In this document: one piece after another, positions 32,896-45,400 of the stretch
Layout of the letters: each line of letters starts with the position of its first letter
Position numbering within the stretch: the first letter of the stretch is position 1
Origin: Lathyrus oleraceus
Taxonomy: Eukaryota > Streptophyta > Magnoliopsida > Fabales > Fabaceae
Assembly: GCF_024323335.1 (NCBI RefSeq)
Contig: NC_066580.1
Span: 261,437,332 to 261,501,331, forward strand
Reading direction: 5' to 3'
Length of the DNA stretch: 64,000 nt
Program-made: the position numbers and the translations under genes
Notes under the pieces: generated by a model
Databases searched by the model: none
What the model saw: only the letters and a program-made list of their open reading frames with translations
Told to the model about the DNA's origin: nothing

Positions 32896-33674
32896 TGTTA
32901 CCTTGGATTTTCGACATAGATATTAATGGTAAACACGACACGAAGGCATACCATGTTGAGTTGTGAATTCGAACGTGGTCGATTGAGACCATAGGTTGAA
33001 TTGGTGACTTTGGTTTATCGAAGGGTGGTTTAACATTTCCCAGTCGAACACTAGTCAAAGATCAAGGGGGATTTATGAAGTCTGGACTTAGTAAAATTTC
33101 AAATATTTGGGTTGGTTATTTTGATCAGTCGAATGAGTCAGACGTGGAGAACACCATGCGGTTATTCAGAGACACATGGAAGTCCATCAAAGATAATAGT
33201 TGCATGGGGACGAAACATGGCGTGATGTTTCTATTCGATCGTTGTGGGTAGTTATTTTTAAACTAGTATATAATTAGGCATTTTCTTATGTTGTAGAGGC
33301 CCACAATTGTATTAAAAATCCTGCAAACTCAAAGTATTTGCGTATTGAGAAACGAGTGAGGAAATATGCACGTATGTGTTCCTTATTAATGAATTTCATG
33401 CATTTTACATTCAAGTTATTCATGCATTCAAGTTACTCTATATCATTTTACCTTTAAATCTTTTCATTTTAATTTTAGTCACTTTATTTGTAAAGCTTTT
33501 ACATTTCGATTTCACTTAAGTTCAGATCATTATCTTTCAAGCACTACTATTCGATTTCGACAACAACATGTTCAAAAACTACAATTCACACAAATATGTT
33601 CTGGGATATTTTTAAGTTTGATCCTTTAAGTATTAAAAGAAACTTGTTTTGTTTACCAAATTCACTAGTAAACA
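32896..33674 (+). repeat. 3' LTR of the gypsy relic, 779 bp
   Basis: A polypurine tract TTTTGGGGGGAAAA ends at 32894, followed by an LTR starting TGTTACC and ending GTAAACA. A TATA-like gtatataatt lies at about 33266. The next bases (cttat, 33675-33679) start copia sequence, so this is the junction of gypsy inserted into copia. The partner 5' LTR is not in the window. Confidence 0.75.
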
Positions 33675-36600
33675 CTTATGTGCAGCACTCGTTTCTTGGC
33701 AAAGCTTATAGCAGATTTGTTGTTAATCATCAACTTCACAGGTTTGTTCACTTTGATCTTTAGATCCTACAAAAAATTCATATGTCAAATAGCTTGACAC
33801 ACAGATAAAGCACCTGCAATGTACTCAGCTTCACACATTGATAATGAAACAACTGGTTGCTTCTTGGAGCACCAAGAGATAGGACCTCCTAGATAGTTGA
33901 AGAAATATCCAGAAGTATTTCTGCAGTCAAATCTGACTCCACACCAATCAAAATCTGAATAATACATCAGTTCTGATTCAGACTTAATACCAGAAAGGGA
34001 CAACACTCCATACTTCAAAGTCCCTTTAATGTACCTTAGAATCTTTTAATGTAACCACTTTGGTTTGTTCATAAACATACTTACCGTTCCAACTGAAGGA
34101 GAATAGCGATCCAAAACTCAGGGGAAATTAAAATTTTCTCCTTTAGTAATCCTTACGAATGAGCATGATCAATGATAGAATCGTTACCTCTTGTGGCAAT
34201 TGAAACCCTTGATGCAAATCGAATGAGTGATCACGAATGTTGAATGGTGACAACGCCTCTACTCAGTCCACACGAACGGATTCCTTCAGTCTCAGTGCTG
34301 GCTGCTACGAATGAAGGCTTTGGTTGAGAGAGAGAGAGAGAGAAAAGAAATTTTCATCTGAACAAATGCTTCTGCACAAGGGTTCTATTTATAGAACCAC
34401 TTGTGTGGGCTGTAAGTTAAAAAGCCCACTTAAGTGTATGTGGCTCATATCTTATGATATACCAAAATCGCTTAAGTGCGCGATACCTTACCATATTTTG
34501 TATTCTGCTTAAGTGCATCGTACCTTACGGTGTTCTACAATTCACTTAAGTGCATCGTACCTTACGGTGGTCCTTATTTACTCTATCTCTCATCAATCCG
34601 TCCTATTTGTGTGTGACCCTATAGGTTTTTACGGCATTGACAATTACATTAAATCACATATTTAACATAATAAACAATGAGCGGTATCTAGCATCACATC
34701 ACTGCAACCCAAGACACGAAAATGTCATGTGATCTGACAAATCCTTTTGTGATAATACTTATGTGTACAATTACCCTTTTCCCTTATGTCTATATTGAAC
34801 ACAAGGCATAGACCGTGTCATCCTTGTCCAGTTCAATATTGGGCCCGTATACATTTATCCTATTATGCAGGATGGGCAAATTCCATCTAGGTCACTCATG
34901 TCCCTCAGCATGCTTCGTGGAGTACCCATAAACTGTCTTTATGGTTATCCAGTTACAGACAATGTTTGATCATCAATAAGGAACTCGACTCTAGATCTAG
35001 GGTCCATAGTGGTTTCAGGTCGAAGGGTGGTATACACCATTATCACCATGAGAATAACTTATGACACTTTGCATAACATTCTATATAGTATTCTCATAGT
35101 GGGTCAATCCAGTATAAATATTACTCCTAATATTCATACCTATGTTTAAGACTTGATAACTCGTTATCCATGATCCATTATATGTGATCATCAGTCTATA
35201 TACATAATAGGCTTAATGCTTTAATGTTATCCCACTTCACAACAAAGCTCGACTACAGATACTTTAAAAATAATGTCCTTATGTTTAATGGGATATCATG
35301 ATTAAGTCACACTTGATACATTAAACGGACTAGCTATTCTAGGGACTTTATTAAACAAACATAATAAAGAAAAAACCTTTTATTATTAATAAATAATTTG
35401 ATACAAGTACCAAAAGTATTAGCCTCTAGGGCTTACACCAACACCAACTACATAACAAATGTCAGGTATGGTGTTATAGAGATATCTCAATGAGCCAACC
35501 AACTGTTTAAAATTTGTAGCATCTACATCATCACCGTCAACATCAGATTCCAACTTGTGATTCGTTTCAGCAGGTGTGATTGCAGTCTTGCAATTTGTCA
35601 ACTCGAATCTCTTCAGACGTTCAAGTTCATACTTCAGCTGATGGAAAATGATACCCTTCTCAGAGTATATAACATAAATCCCTAGAAAATATACCATATT
35701 TCCCAGATCAGTCATCTTAAACTCATTCATCAACACCTTCTTGAACTTCATTATCTCATCTGAACAACTTCCTTTCAACAATATGTCATCAATATAGAGA
35801 CACACCAGAATCATATTGCCTTCAAAGTTATGTTTAACATAAACTCCATACTCTATCTCACACTTTCTGAATCCTTGGAGCTTGAAAAATGAATCAATTT
35901 TCAGATTCCAAACTCTAGGAGCTTGTTTCAGTCCATACAACGCTTTATGTAACCTGCACACCATCCCTTCCTAATTCTTTTCATAAATCCAAGAGGTTGT
36001 GACACGTATACCTCTTCTTTCAATGAACCGCTCAGAAATGTAGATTTCACATCCAGATGTATCAGAGCCAATTTCTATTAGCAACTATGGCAATCACCAA
36101 TCTGATTGTTTCATGACTAGCTACAGGCGCAAACACTTCAAAGTAATCTAACCCATGTTTCTGTAGAAATCCTCTTTCTACTAACCTTGCTTTGTGTTTG
36201 AAAATTGATCCATCTGGCTTTATGTTCACCTTGAAAACCCATTTGACTTTGATGGCTTTCTTCTCCTTTTGAAACTCAGTCAACTTCCAAGTCTTGTTTC
36301 TTTATATAGCCCCAAGGTCTTCTTCAACGACCTTCAGCCACACTTTGTTCTTGAGAGCTTATTCAATACAAACTTGTTCATAGTCTACTAACATGGCACA
36401 TTGAATGGCTTCTCCCTTAGAGTCTACTTCAGTATCTTGTAACATGTCAAACTCTGCAAATCTCCTTGGTATTTGTATGATTCTTTGTGGCATCTAAACT
36501 TGTTCATAATCTTCTTCCGATGCTGGAACAATATCATATGCTTGACCACCTCCAGAGCTTGGACCAACTCCAGAAGTTAGACCACCTTTAGAATCTCCAC

Positions 36601-39042
36601 CTTCAAAAGTTTGACCTCCTCCAGAGTCTTGACAACCAAACTCTGGATCATCATCAGAATCTGGATCAAAATCAGATTCACCTTCAGACTATGATTCTTC
36701 TTCAGATTCACCTTCGGAATCATCTTCTGATTCCGACTCATCTTCAAAACCTTCAGATTCTGAAGTATCTTTAGAGGTTAACTCAGGTGTTGGCACTGCA
36801 CAAGAGTTGGATTATGACTTACATCAATCCCACACTTATGATTATTTCACAATGACGTCTCTACTGACTTCAACCTTATTAGTGACCGGTCAACAAAGCT
36901 TATAGGCACCTGTACTGTGGTACCCAATCAACAACATTACTTTTCTTCTATCATCCAGCTTCTTTCCAGTAGCACTTGGAACATGTTTATAACAAACAAA
37001 ACCAAATATCCTAAAATGAATCACACTTTTCTTGTCACCAGTCCACTTCTCAAAAGGAACATTTTCCTTCAGCTTCTTTGTTGGACACCTATTGAGCACA
37101 TATGATGTAGTGGCAACAACTTCTCCCCATAAGGTATGAGGCAACTTCTTCTCCTTCAGCATGCTCCTTGTCACATCAAGCAAAGTTTGATTTCTTATTT
37201 TAGCATGACCATTATGTTGAGAAGTGTATGAATCAGCCACATCATACTCAAATCCATTCTCCTCACATAACTCTTTGAACTCTGTAGAATTATACTTACT
37301 TCCACCATCAGTTCTGAGAATTTTTAGCTTCTGGCCACTATGGTTTTCAACCTTCACCTTGAACTTCTAAAACTCAACAAACGCCTCATGCTTAAACTTT
37401 ATGAGTGCTACCTATTTCATTCCTGTGAACTCATCCACAAATGACACAAATTATTTTTTTCCTCCAAGTGAAGGTACTTCAAATGGTTCACAAACATCAG
37501 AATGTACTACTCTCAAAGCATGTTTTTCTCTTTGGGCTACTTCTGATGCAAATGGCAATCTAGGTTCTTGCCTTTCATGCATATCTCACATGACTTCTCA
37601 AGCTTCACAATCTTGGGAATGCCATATACCATCCTCTTAGAATTCAGATTCCATAAGCTTCTGAAATTAAGATGCCTCAATCTCTTGTGCCACAACTCAC
37701 TCTCACCTCTAGTGCCTTCTTCACTAAGGCATTTAGTTTCAGTTGTCTCCACATCCACCTTGAATATTCTGTTGCTTCTCTGCTCAGATTGCATAATCAA
37801 CTTCTGATCAGACTTATACAACTTCTAGAGATTTTTATTCATAGTAACTGAGAAACCTTTCTCAAAAAGATGACCTACACTCATCATATTTCTCTTCATG
37901 CGAGGAACATACCAAAAATCCTTGATCAAAATAGTTTTACCATTCTTCACTTTGACTTTGACATTTCCCATACATTTAGTGTTGAGGTATTTATCATCAA
38001 CACATCTAATCTTTGTCCTCTTTCTAGAGTTAAAATCAACCAGCCATTGTTTGTTTCCAGTGAGGTGATTTAAGCAGCCAGTGCCCATATGCCACCAGTC
38101 TACCAAATACGCACCATCAAATTCAGAATCCATCAATAACACAGGTTCATCATCAGAATCTCCTCTATCTATGTTTGCTTCTTCTGATTTCCTTTCCTTG
38201 TTTGACCAAAAGTGAGCAACAAAGTGCCTAAACTTCTTACAATAGTAGCATTGAACCTTCTTCTTATCAAACTTCTCATTTCCCTGCTGATGTTTCTTCT
38301 CATCAGAATTGGAGGCTTCCGACTTCTGAAAACCACCACCATGTCTCTTCTTGGCTTTTAACTAGGACTGTTTCTGACTCTTCTCCTCAGAAGATGCCTT
38401 CAGAGCCTGCTCTATCTCTCATTCAGAGGTTCTCTCAGTCAGACGCAACTCTTGTTCCTCTAGGCTTCTCTACAGCTCTTCAATCCCCATGGTGCTTAGG
38501 TCTTTAAAATATTCAATTTCTACAATGATGTAATCAAATTGAGAAGTAAGAGATCTCAATACCTTCTCAATGATTACTTGTTTTGACAAAGTTTCTCCAT
38601 AACATTTCATCTCATTGGTGATCAGAATCACTCTAGAGATGTAATCAAGTATCTTCTCATTGTCCTTCATGTTGATATTCGCATATTGCTTACATAGGGA
38701 CTGAAGCTTCACCTTCTTCACGGATGTATCATCGTCGTAGAACTATACTAGTGTGTCTCACACAGCCTTCACCATCGTCGAATCAACGATTTTCTCAAAC
38801 ATGTTCGCATCCATACACTGATGGATGTAGAACAACGCCTTTTGATCTTTCTTCCTCATTTCTCTTCTCATGTTTCTCAATGCTCCCGTCGCATCAGCCG
38901 TAACCGGAACATAACCGTCATTGACGAGATCAAGTACGTCTTGAGCGACAAACAACACACGCATCTAAATCGACCACTGATTCCAATTCTTTCCATCAAA
39001 CACTAGAAGCTTTGTATTTAACCTACCGTTTTCGCCGTTCAT
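33675..39042 (-). pseudogene. Ty1/copia polyprotein, 3' end cut inside RNase H
   Basis: On the minus strand gag starts at the ATG at 39042, with a TAG at 38965-38967 soon after. The zinc knuckle CYYCKKFRHFVAHF lacks its last Cys. The protease motif reads MGTGCLNHLTG with Gly at the expected catalytic Asp. Integrase has HKRLRHLNFRSL, RTDGGSKY and AKIRNQT, where the Glu expected after Ala is Lys. An acidic S/E-rich spacer lies at 36500-36780. RT includes KVKWVFKVN, LHKALYGLKQAPR and intact YIDDILL. RNase H (SDFDWCG, SKKQPVVSLSMCEAEYIA) ends at the gypsy LTR. A solo LTR interrupts it at 34094-35443. Three catalytic substitutions and many stops show it is dead. Confidence 0.92.
34094..35443 (-). 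repeat. Solo LTR inserted in the copia RNase H, 1350 bp
   Basis: The minus strand begins TGTTGGTGTAAGCCCTAGAG and ends TTCTCCTTCA. It is flanked by ccaac at 34089-34093 and 35444-35448. A TATA box (CTATAAATAG) at 34385-34394 and a (ga)n tract at about 34327-34343 fit an LTR promoter. Removing it and one flank rejoins the copia frame. It has no PBS, gag or second LTR, so it is a solo LTR, though a TRIM-like element cannot be fully excluded. Confidence 0.85.
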
Positions 39043-39227
39043 CTTCGATTTTTATGCACTGAAACTCACAGAGATCTCACCAAACACTCGTGTTTCTCAA
39101 TCTCGCAAAATCAAGAAATGTGATTCTGTTATGATTCTGATCGTGAATTCAACAAATATTCATGAAACAAAATCAATCACACATGCCTCATCGTACACTC
39201 ATATTTCCATTTGAATCAAACCGTAGC

Positions 39228-39240
39228 TCTAGATACCAAT
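39228..39240 (-). other. Primer binding site of the minus-strand copia element
   Basis: Minus strand ATTGGTATCTAGAGC resembles the initiator-Met tRNA complement TGGTATCAGAGC, with a small change in the middle. It abuts the LTR end at 39241. Confidence 0.75.
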
Positions 39241-39279
39241 TGTTGGTGTACAAGGTTGAAGATGAAGATGATGAAGATG

Positions 39280-39340
<61 letters not shown>

Positions 39341-39593
39341 GATCTAACTAACTTTTAGAGAAACTTTGTATTAATTGCATTCACACTAAAATTTTGTTAC
39401 ACGTTTGGTTTATATACACAAACAAAAATGCCACGTAGGCAAAAATACTAATCTACGCTAGTTGAGCAGTTCACCTTTTAAAATCATAAAAACAACTACA
39501 ACTCAAAAGCTAAACATCGCTTCTGAAACAACAACCTTAGAAACTTTGTTTCTGAGTCAGAACACTGTTTCTAAATATGAATTACTTCTAACA
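39241..39593 (-). repeat. 5' LTR of the minus-strand copia element, 353 bp
   Basis: Minus strand TGTTAGAAG...TACACCAACA. It carries a (ga)n microsatellite at about 39281-39337. The outer flank is cacga (39594-39598). The partner LTR was separated by the gypsy insertion and lies outside the window. Confidence 0.8.
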
Positions 39594-40050
39594 CACGAAA
39601 GTTTCAATGTCACCTAGATTTAAATTGATGGTCTATAATTTTATTTTAAGTGGTATTGGATTATATTTTTTGAAATATTGTAATTAATTAAGGATAAATT
39701 TGGTTAAGAATAAAAATCATCCAAAAAGGTGTATCCCTTATAGATGTTTTTATTTATTAAATATCTAGGAGTAAATATTAATGAACCATGACTTTTTTTT
39801 AAATTTATTTTTGTCTATAATTCTCTACTTACTTTAAATGATAGATTTACTTATTTAACAACTATAAATGTTAAATTCAGTAAATTATTTTGACTAGGTA
39901 AATATAAATGAAAAATAAAATTACATAGATAAATAATGTAAAAAAATTGTAAAACAATTTAGATCACTAATTAGTGAACTAATTTTGATTTTTTAATATG
40001 ATTTTTAGCTCATTGTTGGTGATGTATTTATAAACTCTTACATAGTAATA
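39594..40050. other. AT-rich intergenic sequence
   Basis: Outside the copia LTR and before the Helitron end. I see no coding frame, terminal repeat or RNA gene. Confidence 0.6.
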
Positions 40051-40059
40051 CTAGTAAAG

Positions 40060-40082
40060 GACCCGTGCGTTCGCACGGGTCG
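40060..40082 (-). other. Helitron 3' terminal hairpin
   Basis: GACCCGTGCG-AA-CGCACGGGTC on the minus strand forms a 10-bp perfect stem 5 bases before ACTAGT. This is the standard palindrome of a Helitron 3' end. Confidence 0.75.
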
Positions 40083-40133
40083 CGCAAGTGCAATAATTTA
40101 TTTTAAAAAAATTAAAATATAATATATTTTTTT

Positions 40134-40136
<3 letters not shown>

Positions 40137-40220
<84 letters not shown>
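40137..40220. repeat. (TA)n microsatellite
   Basis: About 40 uninterrupted TA units lie close to the Helitron 3' hairpin. Confidence 0.95.
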
Positions 40221-40223
<3 letters not shown>

Positions 40224-40924
40224 GGATCAACGTACACAAATTTATTGCATAAGAGTTTTTTTTAATGTAATGGATGTTAAATGATCAATAAATGGGTTCA
40301 AAAAATTTCCACAAATAACTTTTTCCAGTTTGGGACATAATAAAGTAAAACATTATTAACTTATAGTAATATAATTTGCTTAATTTTTTTGTATACTATA
40401 TTAAGGAAATAATCAAAATATATAATACAAAAATATTTTTACAATTTATTGATATATTGATATATAATAAACATTCCATTGTTAATGTTATGAATAAACA
40501 TTCCATTTATCATTGAGATTTTGGACATAAGAAATAAAAATATATTTATTTAGTAATGGATGAAATTTTTCAATTTGTTACTAATTTGAGGTATAAAAAC
40601 GCAAATATTAACCTTCATAATAAATGATTATTTAACCAAAATACATAAACCATGTAAAAGAAATACCAGGACCTCATTTGTTTTAAAATATAGTAATGAA
40701 TACTACCAAATATTGAAATTAATTGCAATTGATACAGTAAGGTTTAATGCAACAAAAAATATTGAAACAAAAGGTTCACAATTTTAGTTAAAATTGTGAG
40801 AAATAAGTCCAGCAACAAAAATGATTTAACTTCGTACAATTCTTTGGTCCTTAAAAAACTGGGTTTATACAAAACCTGCCCGCAACCTTTTAGGAAGTGA
40901 TGATTCAAAACCTGCCCGCAACCT

Positions 40925-41034
40925 TAAAAAACTACAATAATAACTAATTTGATTTCAGGATATTGATTTCATTTTGGAATGATAAGATTGCAACAACAAT
41001 AAAATAACGGTAATATTTTTTAGTAGTATAAATA
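40925..41034 (+). repeat. 110-bp direct repeat, left copy (promoter-like)
   Basis: Nearly identical to 51310-51420. It contains gattgcaacaacaataaaat and ends in a TATA-like gtataaatag about 100 bp upstream of the ATG at 41135. Just before it, aaaacctgcccgcaacctt occurs twice, 30 bp apart. Confidence 0.8.
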
Positions 41035-41134
41035 GGTAATTTATTTTATCACATTTTTCACTCACATCTAGTCTAAATTTGACCAATTTATTTTTTTTAA
41101 TTTTAATTTTTTTGTGTACACATTTCATTTGAAA

Positions 41135-41302
41135 ATGAACCTCAATCAACATAACATATGCTCCAATTTTATGCAAAATGATGGAAGTCCTCTTTGTATC
41201 CCAAATCAACAAAACACCCCATATTTTGGAAATTCACCTCTTATTCCAAATTCACACCATAATTCAAGATTTCAAAATTCTCTTTTTATCCCAAATCCAT
41301 AA
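41135..41302 (+). pseudogene. Short N/P-rich gene fragment, possibly captured 5' end
   Basis: A 55-codon frame with Asn-, Gln- and Pro-rich repeats (IPNQQNTPYFGNSPLIPN) follows a TATA-like box. The composition resembles the N-terminus of PIF/Harbinger-associated trihelix-like proteins of plants, but I cannot assign it securely. After the stop the same style of sequence continues for about 60 bp (NNSPIGNYSYHTSPYP), which suggests a broken longer gene. It lies on the opposite strand to the Helitron and may be a captured gene piece or an older insertion. Confidence 0.35.
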
Positions 41303-42426
41303 AATAATTCACCCATTGGAAATTACTCATATCATACATCACCTTACCCAATGAAAAACTCTCTTTTAATGTATTTTGATATATTTGAATCAATTTTTTA
41401 ATTATATTTTATATAATATATAATGGGATTTAGTGGGGCCCATTTTCTTAGCCCACTTTAATTATTTACAATCATTTTCTTGTACAACTAAATGTATAAA
41501 GAATTGATATTCTTATTGATTTATTACAAATCATGCATAACATTAATTATCTTACGGCTGAATTATTTTAATACTTCACTGACCTAGCCAATAGAAAGGA
41601 GGCAGTGGACATAATTATTCATTTCAACCCCCAACTATATTTTGGCAAATAAATAATTTAAATATGTTGAGTTATAATACTATATATGATGACGTGAGAT
41701 TGGTAAAAAGTATAGTTGCATACTTAACTTAATCATTTCAAACAAACAATGTAGATTTTCCATTACCAATCAAAAGACAATTCACTGTATATAATAATTA
41801 TACCTTGTTTTTTTATAAATCCTTAATTCAGTTGAATGCAAGATTCAAACATTGCTCCAACATTTCTGAACTACCTGCAATTTTAACATATGTATTAGAC
41901 TTTGAAAAAAATTGTAAAAAAATGTGTTTCTATGTGTTTTCTATAATTAGTTTTGAAGGATTTCATAATAAATTTTTATGTAATTGTTTTTTTAATTTCT
42001 AACACCATTAGGCATGCTGAAACCAAACATGACATGCAATAATCTATTTATAATTTAGTCGTATACACATATTTCATAAGATGACAACGTATTTTGTTAT
42101 CAATATAAAATACTTATTAACATTTGAAGATATGATACTCATATAAATTTTGTAGTTGAAAGAACACACAAAACACAATGTTCAACATAACAACATATGA
42201 TTTTGAATAATTTCACACACATGAATTAAATACTCATTATCATCATTTAAACCATACATGAAATATAAATGTCAATTGTAATCCCACAAAATAAACACTT
42301 CAAAAAAGTAAGAACACATCCTACAACCAAAACATATCATGTTCTTAACAACTTCATACTTAAACTCATTCTGGTGCTAAAAAGTTCATAAAATATATTT
42401 CAATATCAAATTTCCGAATATTCTAA
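41303..42426. other. AT-rich Helitron interior downstream of the RPA1-like gene
   Basis: This lies between the gene fragment and the RPA1 stop codon. Stretches with ccaatagaaaggaggcagtgg near 41590 look like unique sequence. I see no coding frame or terminal repeat. Confidence 0.5.
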
Positions 42427-45400
42427 TTAAGAAGATGGTTCTATCTTTAATTTCCTGGATGGTTTGGTGCCTGATAATTGCGTAGCGCCAGACGCTTCAA
42501 AATCAACTTCTTCACCCTTGTCAGCAATTACAACATCCTTAGCCGGAGTCATTAGAATGATTGATTCTGGATCATTTTCACCAGATGCAGATAATCACTA
42601 CGCCAAAAACTGGAATAGACAGCGCCCCTTAGAGGGCGCTTTATTACAAAAGCGCACTCTAAAGTGAAGAGAAAAAATAAGGAGCATATTATTGGAATAG
42701 ACAGCGCACTTTAGAGGGCGCTTTTGTAACAAAGTGCACTCTAAAGTGAAGCGAAAAAATAATGAGGAAATGGAGGGACACCAATAGAGGACGCTTTATT
42801 GAAAGCGCCCTCTAAGGGTAACCTTAGAGGGCGCTTTTGAAAAAGCGCTCTCTATGTCCATGTACATTTCCAGTTTATAAGGCACTTTTGGAAAGCCTTA
42901 GAGAGCGCTTTTAGAAGCGCCCTCTTAGGCCCCCTTTAGAGGGCGCTTTTGTAAAAAAACGCCCTCTAAAGTGAAGTCAAAAAAAAATAATGAGGAAATG
43001 GAGGGACAACAATAGAGGGCGCTTTATTGAAAGCGCCCTCTAAGGTTACCATTAGAGGGCGCTTTTAAAAAAGCGCTCTCTAAGTCCATGTATATTTCCA
43101 GTTTAGAAGGCGCTTTTGGAAAGCCTTAGAGAGCGCTTTCAGAAGCGCCCTCTTAGGCCCCCTTTAGAGGGCGCTTTTTTTACAAAAGCGCCCTCTAAGG
43201 TCCCCTTTAGTAAACATTAAAATTATAACATATACTGCATGTCTCTTTATTTTCCCTTTCTACAAGCTATTTCGTTTACGTAACTGGGTTTTCTCTCTAC
43301 TGCGTCCACCGTCTACTGCGATTACTCTCGTCCTCCGTTCGTTCTCCCTCCCTCACCGTCGTCGTCGCCTTTTTCTGCTGCTGCGTTCACGTTCACGTCC
43401 ACCGTCATTGTTCACTTTCTTCTCCATCGTTACCGTCACCTTGAAGGTATTTCTCTTCTCCATCTTTACCGTTCACTTTCTTCATGTGTTTGATTAGGGC
43501 ATTTTCTAAACTTAGTTTTACATTTTGTGCATTATGTTGATTAATGTTGTTTAGGGCAAACTGAGTTTTTTATTTCTGATTGAAAACTGATATCATTTGA
43601 AGTGTGTTTGAGTTTGTGCTTGGAAGTTTGATGATTATGGATGCAAGTTTGTTCATGTTCCAAACACCATAAGTTTGCATTGGTCTTTTGCATGCAGTAG
43701 GTGTGTGTGAGTTTGCATTGGTCTTTTGCATGCAGTAGGTCTTTTGCATGAGAAATGGAAGGTATATGAATGTGTTCACGTATTGAATCATTGTCTTACT
43801 TGGGTCTTATTGAATCATTTCTATATTACAGATAAAATGGCTAACCAAGACGATACCCATGACAAGAATGGATCACGTAACAATGTTGAAAAAGAAATCA
43901 AACGAGGATTGACTGTTATGAAGTCAATCATTCGTGCAAGAGACAAGGGTGTAAAATTTGAAGTGCATTGGAGTGCTGAAGACCAACTAATTGAGCCTAA
44001 CGGTTCAATGTTGGCAAGTTACATTGGTTTCCTTGTTCGACAACATATTCCGATTACATGTGATAATTGGAGAAGTCCGGACTTGAAGGTTGGCAAAGAA
44101 AAAATATGGTCGGAGATACAGGTACTTACCATATATTGTTATATGTTTTTTTTTGTTGACTATTTGTTGACCATATATTGTTATAATATTACTTTATAAT
44201 AACACACTCCATGTGTATGTTTTTTAGAGATCCTTTCACATCGATGAAAGCCGGCAAAAATATTGTATTCAATTGGCCGGAAAAAGACTCCGAGGATTTC
44301 GATCCTTTTTGTGCAACAAATTTCTCAAGGATGAGGAAGGAAAATTTGTTGAAGGAGAACGGCCAATGAAGTATGCCGAGATTATTTCAGCCGATGAATG
44401 GGATAACTTTGTCGCCAAACGAAGAAACGAAAAATTCCATGTAATGTCTATTAATTATGGTATTATACAATTGTTAAGTTACTTGGTTCTAATATGCCTT
44501 AAACTTTTTTATCCAGGAAGTAAGCGACAAAAATAGGAAAAGGGCATCAAAACCCGCGTATCCGTACAAAAAAGGGCGTACGGGTTATGCACGGTTACAA
44601 CAAAGAATTGTGAGTATATTCAAAAGCTATGAGCTTATACATTGTCACAATATGTTATAATTGATGATCTTATAATCTAATTCAATGTGTAGCTAGCCGA
44701 GGAGAAAAGTGACGCAACATCTCTTCCGGAGCACGTATTATGGAAGGCTGCTCGGGTTGGGAAGGATGGGGCTGTCGTTGAAGCGGTCCAAAATGTTTAT
44801 GACGAATGTGTAAGTATATGTAACATTATTTCTTTAATTATATCGAAAATTTTGTTAGACATATAATTCATTTTTAATCTCCTCTAATAATATTTCAGGA
44901 GACTTTATCCCAAACCGTACCTTCAACCGAGGTCCAGGATTGCAGGAGCGTACTTAGTCGGGTACTAAATGTTCCTGAGTATTCCGGTCGTGTGAGGGGT
45001 AAGGGTTTTGGTGTGACTCCGTCGTCATTTTATAAAAAACCAAAAACAAAAAATCCTACCAACAAAGAGGTGATGGAGACCTTGGCGGAGTTAAGGGCAC
45101 AAGTACTCCAACTGCAAATCGAGAATGCAAGGTATAGAGAGGAAAGGTGCGCCTCCGAGGCAAAAGATACTAGTGACCGAGCTAGTATCAATTATCAACC
45201 GAAATTTCCCGAGGTAATTATATATGTTATTATGAAATTAAAATAGCACTTTTTTACTTGACACATATACACGTTAACAATAACATTTTTTATTGGTTTA
45301 GGGCATTTCACCTTGTCAGCTGTATCTATCGTCACCAACTTATCGCATGGTTGGCAAGGGAAAAGTGCACAATACTTCGGGTGAATTACTTCACCATAAT

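Noticed and set aside
40051..40239. Minus-strand frame with an IYIYIY run
   Set aside because: It is the (TA)n microsatellite read as protein.
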